A stretch of DNA of 64,000 bases from Protea cynaroides (lineage: Eukaryota > Streptophyta > Magnoliopsida > Proteales > Proteaceae), in assembly GCA_028583415.1 (NCBI GenBank), contig CM053270.1, positions 64,035,517-64,099,516 on the forward strand, given 5' to 3'. This document shows positions 51,650 to 63,620 of this stretch, one piece after another. Below the pieces are notes generated by a model, which was not told the DNA's origin, made no database searches, and saw only the letters and a list, made by a program, of their open reading frames with translations. Numbering within the stretch: the stretch's first letter is position 1; every line of letters starts with the position of its first letter. Both the position numbers and the translations under genes were made by a program.

Positions 51650-53090
51650 TCGATGGTAGGTCGTGAAAGTTAATTAAGCACAATCTCTGCTATCTCTTCT
51701 CTTCTCTCTCTCTCTCTCTCCCCATGCATCTTGGCCGAGGGTGACTCTCTTCCTCTGCAACCCCTTTTCCCTTGAACCCGATGCTAGCGCCTGATCCCTC
51801 GACTAAATCAAACTTGTATCGAGAAAACTAGAGTGAAAATTTTGCAGGTGGGGTGTGTTGCTGTTGAAACTTATCTAGTTGAGTTCTGTAGAAACCAAGT
51901 TCACACACAAACCTTGAGAACATAAGGAAGCTCACTGAGAAATGGATTGGATGATCCGATGGGCATTTCAATGATTAAGTTAGTTACAGAGCAAGCAGTA
52001 TGAAGTAAAGTAAAAACAAATACTTCTCGAAAGATAGAGTAATGTTTGAGTATAATTCTGACTAAAAGATTGTCAGTCAATATATATATATATATATATA
52101 TATATATCTTCAAATTAGTCAGTATATATAAGAGACTTTGTATAAAATGGAGATGTAGGATTTACCCATTGGCGGTTGTGGATATAATGAGTAAAACTAA
52201 AACCTAACCACTTATTAAACGGTTTCAAAATACTTATTAGAATCGATTATTAATTGATTTCGATTTTTTGATTTTTAAACGGTTTCGGTGCCAAGAAGGA
52301 GAAGAAGAGAGTTAGGAACAAAGTAGAGAGAAAAGTCATGGAAATCATTAATATAATTTTAATCATATATGAAAATAGATTTACAATTAAATAGTATACC
52401 ATGTGAAAAAGCAATAAAATATAATTTATTAATACAAATATAGACACTTAGCACCGAGGAATTAAAGTAAAAGTTTAATCGATTTTAACGATTCCAAATA
52501 GTCGATTTAAACGATTTCGTTTTTGAAGCCAGAATCAAATCGTTTAATTAAATAATTTTATTTTTGAAATCAAAATCGAATCATTTAATAATTGATTTCA
52601 CGATTTTAGTTTAAAGGGTTCAATTTTATTTTTGACACCCCTAGAAAAACCTTATCCATACTCCATAATATAATGAACCCATAATATAATAGCATCACTG
52701 TGTGGAGCCGGGACAGAAAACGTTACGATGGTGATCGGCGAAACACATTGGATCCGAAAAGTTTCGGACAGCAGAGCGGAAATAAATTCCAGCTTTTTTT
52801 TTTTGGGTAATTGAAATAAATTCCAGCTTATGTTACTACGTACGCTTGACTCAGAATCTTAGATAGACTCGAGGGTCTAGTGGGCAGTAGCCTTGATGAC
52901 TCATCAAATATAGCCAAGTACAGGGATTCTCTCCATTGGATGATCATCGAGATTCTCATCTATCAAGTGGCGGAGGATCATCCAACAGTCAAAAAGCAAA
53001 GACGTACATTCTCCTTGAAACTCCGAAGCACACTTAATCAGCGAATTACGGAACGTTTATTGAAATGAGCTTGAAAGCCTAACCGACTGT
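51650..53090. other. Gene-free DNA upstream of the SUVR gene
   Basis: Contains a (TA)n tract (52079-52107) and a stretch 52200-52645 built from AAACGATTT, CGATTTTAACG and AATCGTTTAA words that ends TTTTTGACACCCCTAG. It is probably an old transposon related in style to the element at 50266-50917. No coding sequence was identified. Confidence 0.45.
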
Positions 53091-53094
53091 TCCG

Positions 53095-54573
53095 TTTTCA
53101 CGTCTCTCGACACTCGCTTCTACTGCCTCCCTCGTCTCTCTCTCTCTCTCTCTCTCTTTTTCTGTATCTGGCCGAGAGCTCCACGAAATCCACAACATCG
53201 TTTTCCCGAGCAGAGTTTCCTTCTTTTCGTGATGTGCCCTAGCTTTTAAAATCTCCTAAATGGATTTTCTTGCTTAATGTATGTCCATTTGTCAATGGTC
53301 GCTTTTGATCGTTGCTAGATTCTCGATTTTCAGTTAGTTGGGCCTTTTCTGGAGGGGTTTTGAGTAAACTTGCTTGCGTAAGCTTCTGGTTTCCTTTATT
53401 TTACTTGGTTGAGTTGTTGGAAGCTTCTGTGCTTAAAGATTGCTTTGGATTGTTTAGTGCATTATTCTAGTCTCTCCTTTTGTGTCCTTCTTGCTGAAGG
53501 TGCTTGCTTGAGATATGCTTAGTCGTTGCTGGTTTAGTTGATTGTACTGCTGAAACTTGTTTTTGTTTTTCCGTTTTTAATTTATGATTAAACCTCTTTG
53601 GTTTGGCGTTGGAAGATGTTCTGCTGCTATTTTTTGGGCTTTTCTTCTTCTTCTTTCTTCAAGTTTCAGGGGCTTGACTCGATAGTGAAGACGGGTTTGG
53701 TCTGGTGTGTTGTTTGATTATTGTGCTTATTGTCTTTTGAACTTTGTGCCGTTCTTTTTTTTTTTTCCTATTTGAGTTGCAATTTTGTTCAAGGTGTCTG
53801 TAATTGTTAGTGGTAGTTGGATTTTTCTACGGTATCTTACATATATGCATGTGTGACCTGAGTTTTAGACTCTTGCATGCTGTCCAAATTATCTCAATAT
53901 TTCCTTAACACCTTGTATTTGCAAAAGAGGGAGCTTTTCTGCTGCTGCATTTCTTGAATCTCCTCTATAGTATTTATTTAACTTTGCATGATGTACGATG
54001 GTTTCCGTGCACTCCGAGGTGGAAGTCGTTGAGGGCATTTATATTCTTGAATTTCACTGATGGCATTTGTTCTTTTCCTAAACTGCTGTCTGGGTTTCCT
54101 AAAATTCTGTCTAATTTTGGTTAATATATTAGTCCAGTTGTTCTCTTCCATTTCAGGCATTTTTGCCTGTAGGTTGACAATGTAATTTTTCTTTTTGTTT
54201 GTTCTTAAATGTAAGTATTCTCCCCCCCTTGCAGTTTGCTAGTGTTTATTTTATTTTATTTATTTATTTATTTTTGCATTCTTATTACTCTTGTTGTATA
54301 AATTTTGTGCATTATTATAACGTTTTTATTTCCTCTGATCTTTCAGTTAACTTTTCAGTTTGCCCTATGACAAAATTTCTTATTTTATATCCAGTTGGCC
54401 TGGCCCTCTGGCCTTTTGGCTTGGTTAGTTACTTGACTCATTCATTCAAAGGTTTCTTAGCTTTTTACAGGTTTCTTAATGACTTAGAAGCTTTTTGGCA
54501 TATCAGACCCCAGGTGGGAGAATATAAGTGGTGTTACATACTACTTACATTGACACTTTGTGATTTTGATTAG
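53095..54573 (+). promoter_or_regulatory. Probable 5' leader and leader intron of the SUVR gene
   Basis: From about 53095 the sequence becomes leader-like (TTCACGTCTCTCGACACTCG, then a (CT)n tract at 53132-53157). It is followed by T-rich intron-like DNA with donor-like GCG|TAAG or TG|GTATC candidates. The coding exon opens right after GATTTTGATTAG at 54573, three bases before the ATG. The leader donor cannot be chosen by eye. Confidence 0.45.
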
Positions 54574-54575
54574 AA

Positions 54576-57500
54576 ATGGCACCGAATCCAAGAATTATGA
54601 AGGCCTTTGCTGCAATGAAGGCCATTGGTCTTCAAGAGACTAAAGTTAAACCGGTCCTGAAAAATCTCTTGAGATTGTATGATAAGAACTGGGAACTCAT
54701 TGAAGAAGAAAATTATAGAGCTCTCGCAGATGCTATATTTGAGTATGAGGACTCTAAGGTGCATATCTTCTGTATCACTTTGAAGTGCTAAAATGTTTGA
54801 ATCTGCCTTTTGCATGATATTTCACTGTTCTGTTGGTCTCATATAACAGGAAGCCGAAGAAAAGGAAACAAGAGAAGCCATCACAAATGAGTCTGAACCT
54901 CCTCTGAAAAGACTGCGTAGGCAACAGGGTGGCCAGGCATCAACTTCAGGATGTAACTCCAGCCCTGTTTTGGCTGAAGCTTCACTTAAAAGACCAAAAC
55001 TGGAGAAGAATGATGGATCTGAAACTTGCTGTACACAAGAAAGAACGGAACCCATGCAGTTTGGAGACAATGGAGTAGATTCTGCGCTTGTCTCACCTAT
55101 GACACCTCTGAAGAACACGGGAAAAGAATCTGCTTCAACCCAAACTTGTCCTGGACATGAAATCGCAGGGCCAATAGAAAATTGTAGGATAGATGAAAGA
55201 ACTGAATCTGACTCTCTTTCACCTCGGACATCTGAAAGACTGAGAGGGAAAGAACCTGTTTCACTTGAAACTACTGTAGAGAATGGATCTTCTTCAATTT
55301 TAAAAGACAAAGGGAAGGAACCTGTTTCACCTCAAATTGCTCTTAGGGACAAAAGATCACCTTCAAGAAGGGCCTCTCACACAGTTTGTCTAAAAGAGCC
55401 AAAGATTGAACCGGGAATTGTTCTTCTGCCAAGAGAAAAGGTGCCTAATCAGAGAACTAATGCCTTCATTGAACCTAAAAGTGAGGAATTCACAGATGAT
55501 TTGCCCCAGTTTGAAGTTCCAATCGCAATGATCCATCCACTTCCAGGCCCTCCAAGAAATGAAGGTATAATTATATGTATTCTCTTCTTTTATGTTTATG
55601 GATTGTCTTACCGTAGGCTGCTAGATTTCAACTGCTTTATACCGGAGGTCTGGTTTTAGCAAATTAGCATTTGGGATTTTTCGGTTTCTCTATTATTCAT
55701 TTCTGCTGGTTTGGGTTTCTGCTAAAATTTGGCACTCAAAAATTGAGTTGCATTTAAAATAGAAATGGGTTATTTAATTTTGCTTCCTTGATCAAAGTTG
55801 CGCCATGCCAAGGCATTGCTAATTACTTGTGGGAACTTTTAAACATGACCAATGGGAAGCTTCTGTGTGAGACAAGAAATTTAAGAAAAATTCCTTAAAT
55901 ATTCTTGTCATAGTACTGGAAAAAGAGGTTAATTAACCGCATGTATGTGTGCTTTTGCATGCAATATTGTATTAAGAAAAAAAAATGTGCATATCTATCA
56001 CAATAAAAAAAAGAGACTAATGAATTAACAAAGTAAAATTTCTACCAAACTTAATATATTTTTTTTAGAAATCTGATGAAACCATTGGCCACCTGATACC
56101 TTCTGGAGTTTAGAATGCAGCCTGGTTTGCTGCTATATGTTTTGTGTTTTTTCTTTTTTGGTTTACATGCCATAGTCGAAAATTTAAAGTTCAAATATTA
56201 GGTCCTAGCGGAGAGGACAGATTTCTTTTATTTTTAGAATATGAAACTTTTGGGTAAGCTGTTTAGCTTGGAATTGCCTTAGGAAGTTTAGTTTCTAGTT
56301 TAAACGATTCCTAAGTTTAGTCAAGAAGCCTTTAGGAGTTTTTTTTTTTTTTTTTCCTCTTTAATGCTCTGCTTGGGAAGGATGTTTTCCCCTAAATGTG
56401 TCCCTCCAAAAAAGTAGGAAACAATAGAGAGGGAACTCCTTCCCTCATTTATATATGGAAAGAGACAAAGATAACTGTTCTGATAAAGAGCTTATATGAG
56501 AATTGCAACCAAGGTAGAACTGTAGAAGTATATTATCATCATCTTTTTTATTTTTATTTTTTATCCTTACCTTTTCTCAGTGCTTAAAGAATATCATTTA
56601 ATCAGATAAAAGTGCCGGAAAAAAAAGGCTATGTTGATTTTACAATAATAAAAGGTTGTATGAGGTTGAGGGGCATTACCTTGTGAAATTTATAAATGAA
56701 TAAGGAATGACATATAATAGAATGTGAAAGAGTTGAAACAGAATGGCTTTCTAATTAATTCTGGCAGTGCTAAATGGTATTCTAATTTACTAACTGAAAA
56801 ATGATGATACATTTTCTTTAGATCAACTGCAATCATGTTTCTTTTTGAATAATTAACTTAGAAACTTTATTGCAATCTTAATGTTCGAATTGTCATATTG
56901 GCCTTTATTGAAGGTCAAAATGCAAAGGGACACATATATAATGACGTCTAAAGAAAGTTTCAGAAAATAAATTGTTTTATATATAACTTTGTATCTTAAT
57001 AAGATAATGAAGGGACTTTTGTATCTCAGAGAAGTTCGTCCAAAGTTAACTCAGAAAAAGGAAAAATTAGTTTAATAGGTCGCAAGTATTCATGGCTTAA
57101 TACTTCCTCTGTTGGATGATGTAAAAAAATTGGAAGTTTGAGAAGTGGTTAAAGCGTCAAAAGCCCTTGTTTTCCAAAGTTGGCCTTCATTTACTTGGGT
57201 CAATATGCTTTTCAAAGGGGATAATAATAGCAAAGTGGTAATGGATGCAAGGGTTAATGTCATAAATTCCTAAGGACAGTCTTTGCGGCATGGGGGGAGG
57301 GTGTGGAAATTGTGTGGCCATTTTGTAAGAAGAGGATATAAATTCTTACTTAAACTTCATAGAAGGACATAGTGTTGCCAAATGGGTAGGTATAGGTGAT
57401 TATATATGATTAGGAGGTCTTGTTGTAGCCTAGGCATTTCAATGTACTGAGAAGGCTTGAGTTTGGCACTTTGTCCCAGTGCTTTTAGGTCCTAAATATA

Positions 57501-60500
57501 CTCTATGCTATAAGACGAGAAAAACAAATAAAGACACACAAACACATAGATATATACATATGCACTTGGCTGTTTTACTAAGAATCTATGGACGGGCCAT
57601 CTAGGCAACCTTTGCTGATTAATATTAATGTACAAATTGAAATACCCGATTTACCTTTATTAAAGCTGAATGCCCAAATGTCTTTAACTTGATCTGATGG
57701 TTGATCTGCCATGATGTTCTAATTACTGCAGTTAATAGAAAAAATTACCTTAGGAACAGGGTGACATATTGAGGGAGCTGTTGCGAAGTAATTTTGTAAG
57801 AGAGTGATGCAGGATTCCAGCAAGAAGGCAAGATAAGAGCTTGTTCTTTTGGGTTTGATTCATTTTTTTTTTTTGTGTCAAACTGAACTTGGGTTCAAGA
57901 TTGGTTCAAATTAGACTTAACTTCAAGTTCTCTATGGGTTACGTGGTCATGGGCTTTAGTATTTTTGGGTTTCCTATTGTACTGGGCTACTTCTATAAGC
58001 CAAAATATGAAGGATTTGAAGCCTATAAGAAATTAGGTGTTTAGTTTCTAATTTCTAGTACTTTTTATTTTCTGTTTTGCTTTAACAGCAACAATGTATG
58101 AGCATGTAAGGGCCTCACATCCTAGTACGATTCATGTAATGAAAGAAGCTTTTGCTTCACTGCTGTGGTCGTTCAATAGATTCCTGGGGTTGATTTCAGG
58201 AAGCCCTTGGTGGTGATTCTAAGGTAGTGTTTCAGGTGGTGATTCTTGAACACATATCCCTTTTTCTACTAATCTTCTTATTTTATTCTTTTTATCCTGT
58301 TCTTCCATTGATTTATCAGGTCAGAACTTCTGTCTCTTATTCCTGCGCATACTAGTTCTATTCTGTTATGCAGTTTTAACTATCATTTTGATAACTAGTT
58401 CTTTGTTCCGTTCTTCCTTCTGTTGCAGTAACATTGCGAAGTTTTTTATTCTGTTTTCAGAATTCAGGACCAGATCTATTCATGGATTTCAGCCATTACT
58501 TGCTAATCTATTTTCTTCAATAACAGTTTTCTGAATTCTCATCTGACCTGCGGCTGTTAGTGTCTAGTTACTATTTGCTGGGTTTATTACTGGTTCCTGT
58601 TTTCTTCAATTACTGAATTAGTTTCCTTTTTCAGTTCCTGTTCTCAACAGTTACTAATTCTGTCCAGCAATACTTAAATCTTGTTTTTAGTTCTCTTTCT
58701 ATTTCTAACTGTTAACTTCAGTTCAGTTACTTTTCGAATCTGGTTTCTACTTTTGGAAGTTTCTAGAAAGTTTGGTTACAATTGACTTTCTATTTTTTGC
58801 AAGTCTCTAGTTTCAGTTCTTTACTAGTTTCTAAATCTGAAAGTTTCTAAAATAGCTTCCTAATTTTGTTAGTTACCAGACCTGAGCTGCTAATTTTGGA
58901 GGTTACTATTTTGGGTTCCTACTTCCTGCGATCCTGTTTCCTTTCAGATTTTCTAAGCCCTAAGCCCTAAGCCCTAGATGGTTAGAATACCGCATCAATT
59001 GGTATCACTGCGATTCTGGTTCTTATTAGGTTTTCCTAGACTCTGGCCTAGTGAATTGCATCAGAGAGGTGTGCATCTTAGCCAACAGAGTAGGAGAGGA
59101 GGGTTTTTATTTTTTTATTTTTTTTTAATTTTGGTGGTATTAGGTATGGGAGATCAGAAAAAAAAAATGAGAAGAAAACATAAAGCGATTTTTCGTAGAG
59201 CATGAGTGGGTGAAATTTCTGGCATAATGGAAGTGGACAGAGAGAGGTACCATTCTCAAGCCTTTTATAAGGTAAAAAAACTCACTTATTTTGATACAGA
59301 ATCACCAATTATACAGGGGTAATATTTGTAATATCCATTATAAAGGATAGAAAATATCGTGATCATGTATAGACTTGTAACATTAAGGCTTAATCATGAT
59401 TAAATTTTCAATCAATTGTTTTAATAGTAACGCAGAAGAGAGAAGAAAGGTGCAGGAGCATTATTGTTTTCTGTATTTAAAGTAATTGGATTGATGGCGA
59501 GATTTTTAATAATAAATAAGGCTACTTACCCCCCCCACAAAAAAAGAAAAGAAAAAAAGATTCTAAATAAGGTTGATGTCGCAAAAAGAGCGAACCCACC
59601 TCAAGCAAATAAGAAGTCCATGGCACTGAGATTTTGCCAACCTGAGCTACCACTCCAGTAAGTTTATTTTAACTCTTGACCTTTCTGTCCTGTTTTGCTT
59701 TCATATGATAAATATTCAAGACAAAATGTTGTAATGTCATTGTGTCTTCTGTTTTCCTGACCCTTAATCTGTGAACTAATCTGTGATACAAGTTGTCTAC
59801 TGAAATGTGGTATGAAGAAAAAATTGATATGCTTGAAAGAAAAAGACCATGTAAGATTTTAAAGTTGTGAATGTGCAGGTTTTTGTCCTTGGAAATGTGA
59901 TTGAATGCATTCACTCATTATTAATTTCATATTTTTTTGATGTGGCTAGGTAGTTTCAGGATATCCTTCATTAGCAGGCTATGATTAAATGACTGTTCAA
60001 GACCCATTTGATATCATTGGCTTCTGATGAATTCTAGATTATGACGGATGTTTCTCTAATTGGCTGTATTTTCTTATTCAAATCTTTCAGGTCCTGTAAG
60101 TATGAATACTTCTTTAAGCAGAAATGTTTCTACTGCAGAAGTCAATGGTCAACGGTCCCAGGCTTCTCCGTCTGTGGATGCAGGGGATGAAGATGATAAC
60201 GTCTCAGGTAAAGTGTGCAAGACTGGAAAGGAGCATGAACTTGTAATTAACCCAGAAGAATCTTCTGCTAGTTTTGAAATTGCCTCATCACCTCTGGGAG
60301 AGGTTAAAATTTCTTTAAGTTGCGATTCTGCCCTTGGGCAATCAGGCTTCCATGTTCCAAGTCTGGATGAAGTTCTTAAAATGGTGGAGGACAGATGTCT
60401 AAAATCATACAGAATTGTAGAGCCCAATTTCTCTGTTATGAATCTAATGAAAGAATTGTGCCACTGTTTTTTGGAACTGGGTACTGACTCTATGGATGAT

Positions 60501-62036
60501 AAAGCAGAAGATGGAAGAAATGCAACATCAAGTCTTGATACATTGGGAGACTCTAGTATGATAAATGCTCTGGGTGCTGAGGAGAGTTCCAATTTTAATG
60601 TGTCGTTGGGTTCTTCAAATGGGCCAGGTAATTTTAAGGTCCTTGTACCACAAGTTTCAAGGCTTCTAGCCATGGATGGCCTGTATAGCCTTGATCCCAT
60701 TACACGACTCAACCAGAAAGTTGTTGAGAACTCCAACACTGAAAGGGATAAGAAGAAAAAGGAGGCAAATCCTCAAAACAGAGGAAATTCAAGTAGTCTG
60801 GTGGTTGTCCAACAGCGCCGGATTGGTGATATGTGGCCTGCCCATGATGTCAATGACATTTCTAAAGGGGAAGAAAGGGTCAGAATTTCAGTGGTAAATG
60901 AATTTGGTGGAGTGCAGTATCCACCCTTGTTTTATTACATTCCACAAAATATAGTCTACCAAAGTGGTTATGTAAAATTTTCACTTGCAAGGATTGGAGA
61001 TGAAGATTGTTGTTCAAGCTGTTTTGGTGATTGTTTATCCTCTTCCATACCTTGTGCATGTGCACGTGAAACTGGGGGTGAGTTTGCCTACACACTGGAA
61101 GGGAGAGTAAAGGAAGGGTTTCTGGATGAATGTATTTCTATGAGCCGTGACCCTGACGTACACCCACGTCGTGTTTATTGTAAAGATTGCCCTCTAGAAA
61201 GATCAAAGAATGATGAATTGGCTGACCCATGCAAGGGCCACTTGGTTAGGAAGTTTGTTAAGGAATGCTGGAGTAAGTGTGGCTGCAACAAGCAATGTGG
61301 AAATCGAGTAGTGCAGCGAGGCATAACATGCAACTTACAGGTCAGAAACTGTTTCTTTGTTATCAGTTGGTAGTTGAGGTGCATAATTTGTCTGAAGTTT
61401 CAATATGTTTATGTAGACCATGATCGGCTGATCTGGATCAATCCTGGCTGATCCCAAGTCAGCACCCTGAGTCAGCCCCATAATTGGCTTTTCCACACGT
61501 GAGACAATTCCTGCTTTTTCTTCGTCGAGTCCACCCGATTCAGACTGTTCTGACTTGGGATCGGATTGGAATTGTCTGGGACCAATCCATGCCTGATTCC
61601 ATGCTTTTTATACTTAATATAGTCACACACTTATACACGAATGTGTGTTTATATGCATATATGCATCATTCTCCAGAAGCTTCTTATATGGCAGTTGTTT
61701 TGTTCTATATATGTTACGTGAAATCTGCTATCTACAATTTGCATTTTTTTCAATAAGTTTTATGTTTCAGGTGTTTATGACATCTGAAGGAAAAGGGTGG
61801 GGTCTCCGAACACTTGAAGATCTTCCTAAAGGTACCTTTGTGTGTGAATATGTTGGCGAAGTTGTAACAAACACTGAGCTATACGAGCGCAATATGCAAA
61901 GCTCAGGAAAGGAAAAACATACATACCCTGTGCTTCTTGATGCTGACTGGGGCTCTGAAGGAGTACTAAACGATGAAGAAGCTCTCTGTTTAGATGCCAC
62001 ATTGTATGGAAATGTTGCTAGATTTGTTAATCACAG
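54576..62036 (+). CDS. SUVR2: Histone-lysine N-methyltransferase SUVR2-like (WIYLD + pre-SET + SET), 3' end not found
   Basis: Exons 54576-54758, 54850-55564, 60091-61340 and 61771-62036, all GT-AG, give 804 codons in one frame. Residues 1-61 are the plant WIYLD domain (MAPNPRIMKAFAAMKAIGLQ, 'ENYRALADAIFEYEDSK'). Residues about 62-370 are charged and low-complexity. A SUVR-specific block (EVKISLSCDSALGQ, LDEVLKMVEDRC) is at about 370-402. The pre-SET zinc-cluster cysteines are in about 600-705 (CCSSCFGDC, CACARETGG, CWSKCGCNKQCGN). The SET domain starts at 717 with GKGWGLRTL and YVGEVV and reaches RFVNHR, cut at the exon border inside the NH motif. The rest of SET and post-SET (about 70 residues in relatives) is not visible before 64000. 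Family: SUVR1/2/4; the long N-terminus favours SUVR1/SUVR2 over SUVR4. Known role of SUVR2: transcriptional silencing with chromatin remodellers; it lacks demonstrated methyltransferase activity in Arabidopsis. Confidence 0.88.
57850..58998 (+). mobile_element. LTR retroelement remnant in SUVR intron 3
   Basis: The region is T-rich with many TTTCTAGTTTC-type words and ends CCGCATCAATTGGTATCA at about 58990-59007. This resembles an LTR end followed by a primer-binding site for initiator tRNA-Met (TGGTATCA). Just before it CCCTAAG is repeated three times (58957-58977). No gag or pol follows, and the left limit is uncertain. It expands the 4.5-kb intron of the SUVR gene. Confidence 0.45.
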
Positions 62037-62619
62037 GTAATTGACTAACAAAGACTACCTATTTCTTGTGGTTAATGCCTGCTTCATAGGTTTATGTCTT
62101 TATGTAATAAATAATGTTTGACTCTTAGTATAAAGTTATCTTTAGACATTTTAGTGAGTTTTCCTTGAAAGATTATGCTATTTAGGCTTCATCTTGATTT
62201 GTTGGTTATTTGGGCTTGTTACAAGAACATTATCTTTACCTTTCTATAATGGAGACAGAATTTGTATGGGCCATTTCGTTGCCATATTTATGCTTGCTTT
62301 CTCCAGCACTTTTGTTTAACCTTATTCCTTCTTGATAAATTTTTCATGTTATCCATCGAAAGAGACAAATGTAGCACCTATCGTTCACATTGAATATAAA
62401 TATGATAATTTTTATCTCTGCCACCGAAAGAATATTTGGAGAGGGTTTTGATGCAGAAATATAAATATGTGATGACTGATGAAAGATAGTGCAGATTGCC
62501 TTTTGACAGCTGATATTGAGCCTGTCTGCGGGAATGTTATATTCTTTTTAAAGTTTTATTTTACCATTTTGTTAGTTCTGAATGGTTCAATGACGCGAGT
62601 AGGGGACCTTGGGGTCACC

Positions 62620-63080
62620 CAGTCCACAATCTTGCCCTATTACAGTAGCTAGAGCAAGAAATCAGACCATGCAACACAAAAGGAAGAAGGAGAAAGGTGA
62701 TGAAGAAGAAGAAAGAAGAAAGATATGTGGGGGGAAAAAAGATCAAGTGTAATCCACTTCCTCCCTCGGTTATTGTTTATAAATTATAATACTAGTAAAA
62801 GATCCAGGATTACAGTACTGCTCTACGTAATCGACACATAAAGAGAAATAACTGAATTAAAATCATAAGAGAATGACTAAACTACCCATACGATTTAAAC
62901 CAGAACATTCTAATACTAACCCTCAAGCTGGAGCATAAATATCACCCTGCCTAGCTTGGCACATCCTTGAAGAAACAAGGCCTTAAACAAGGTTTTGTTA
63001 ATCGTTTCACCAAGTTGATGTTTGGAACTGATGTATGTTGTAGAAATCACTTTTTGTGTCACTGCAATACTGCATCACGC
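62620..63080 (-). mobile_element. Copia 3'-end remnant
   Basis: In minus sense, fragments such as 'STTYISSKHQLGET' and 'FLQGCAKLG' (about 63050-62950) resemble the end of copia RNase H, spread over more than one frame. They are followed by 'GGAGCATAAATATC' reversed and TTGAGGGTTAGTATTAGAATG, the usual copia polypurine tract and LTR junction. The LTR-like part is about 62620-62915. It is degenerate and has no full gene. Confidence 0.6.
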
Positions 63081-63085
63081 ACTTA

Positions 63086-63235
63086 GGCTGTGTTTGGTAT
63101 TATTTTTGTTTTTGGTTGTTGTCTATTTATCAAAAAATATTTTTGATAATCATTTTTGATCAAAAATAAAATGTTGTTTGGTAACTGCAATTAAAAATAG
63201 ATTGTGTAATGAGAAATAAATTTGGCATATGAATG
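63086..63235. mobile_element. Possible hAT-type MITE
   Basis: Begins GGCTGTGTTTGGTATTATTT, the common start of plant hAT-like MITEs, and continues with TTTTTGATCAAAAATAAAATG and 'GTTGTTTGGTAACTGCAATT'. Inverted arms are partial and no 8-bp duplication was confirmed. Confidence 0.4.
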
Positions 63236-63620
63236 TTTAAAAATAATTTTTTAACTGTTCAAAGGAAGAAGAGATACAGAGAGAACAATCTTCTCTTTAA
63301 TTTCAAACCCCGGGATGCCACTACATGAATCATATGTAGTTTTCTCACAATATCTGCCAAAGCCACAAGAATGAGAAAGCTCCTGCAAGAAATTGAGGAT
63401 TTTTCTAAGCTGGGAAGCTCCCAAGAAGCAGATACAGAGAGGTGTTTGGCCCAAACCATGGTTCAAAAGCCGTGAACCCGGTGCAAGAAGAATTTTTATG
63501 GAAAAATGATTGTCTTTTTTCTTAATGATCAGAATGAGCTAGCATGACCTATTACCACACTTGCTCCTATTGAATCTCTTATGATCATAGTAGATTTGAT
63601 TGGGGTCTCAAAGGAGATAA

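Noticed and set aside
58955..58977. Interstitial telomere repeat (CCCTAAG three times)
   Set aside because: The plant telomere unit is CCCTAAA; three copies of a variant next to an LTR end do not make a telomeric tract.
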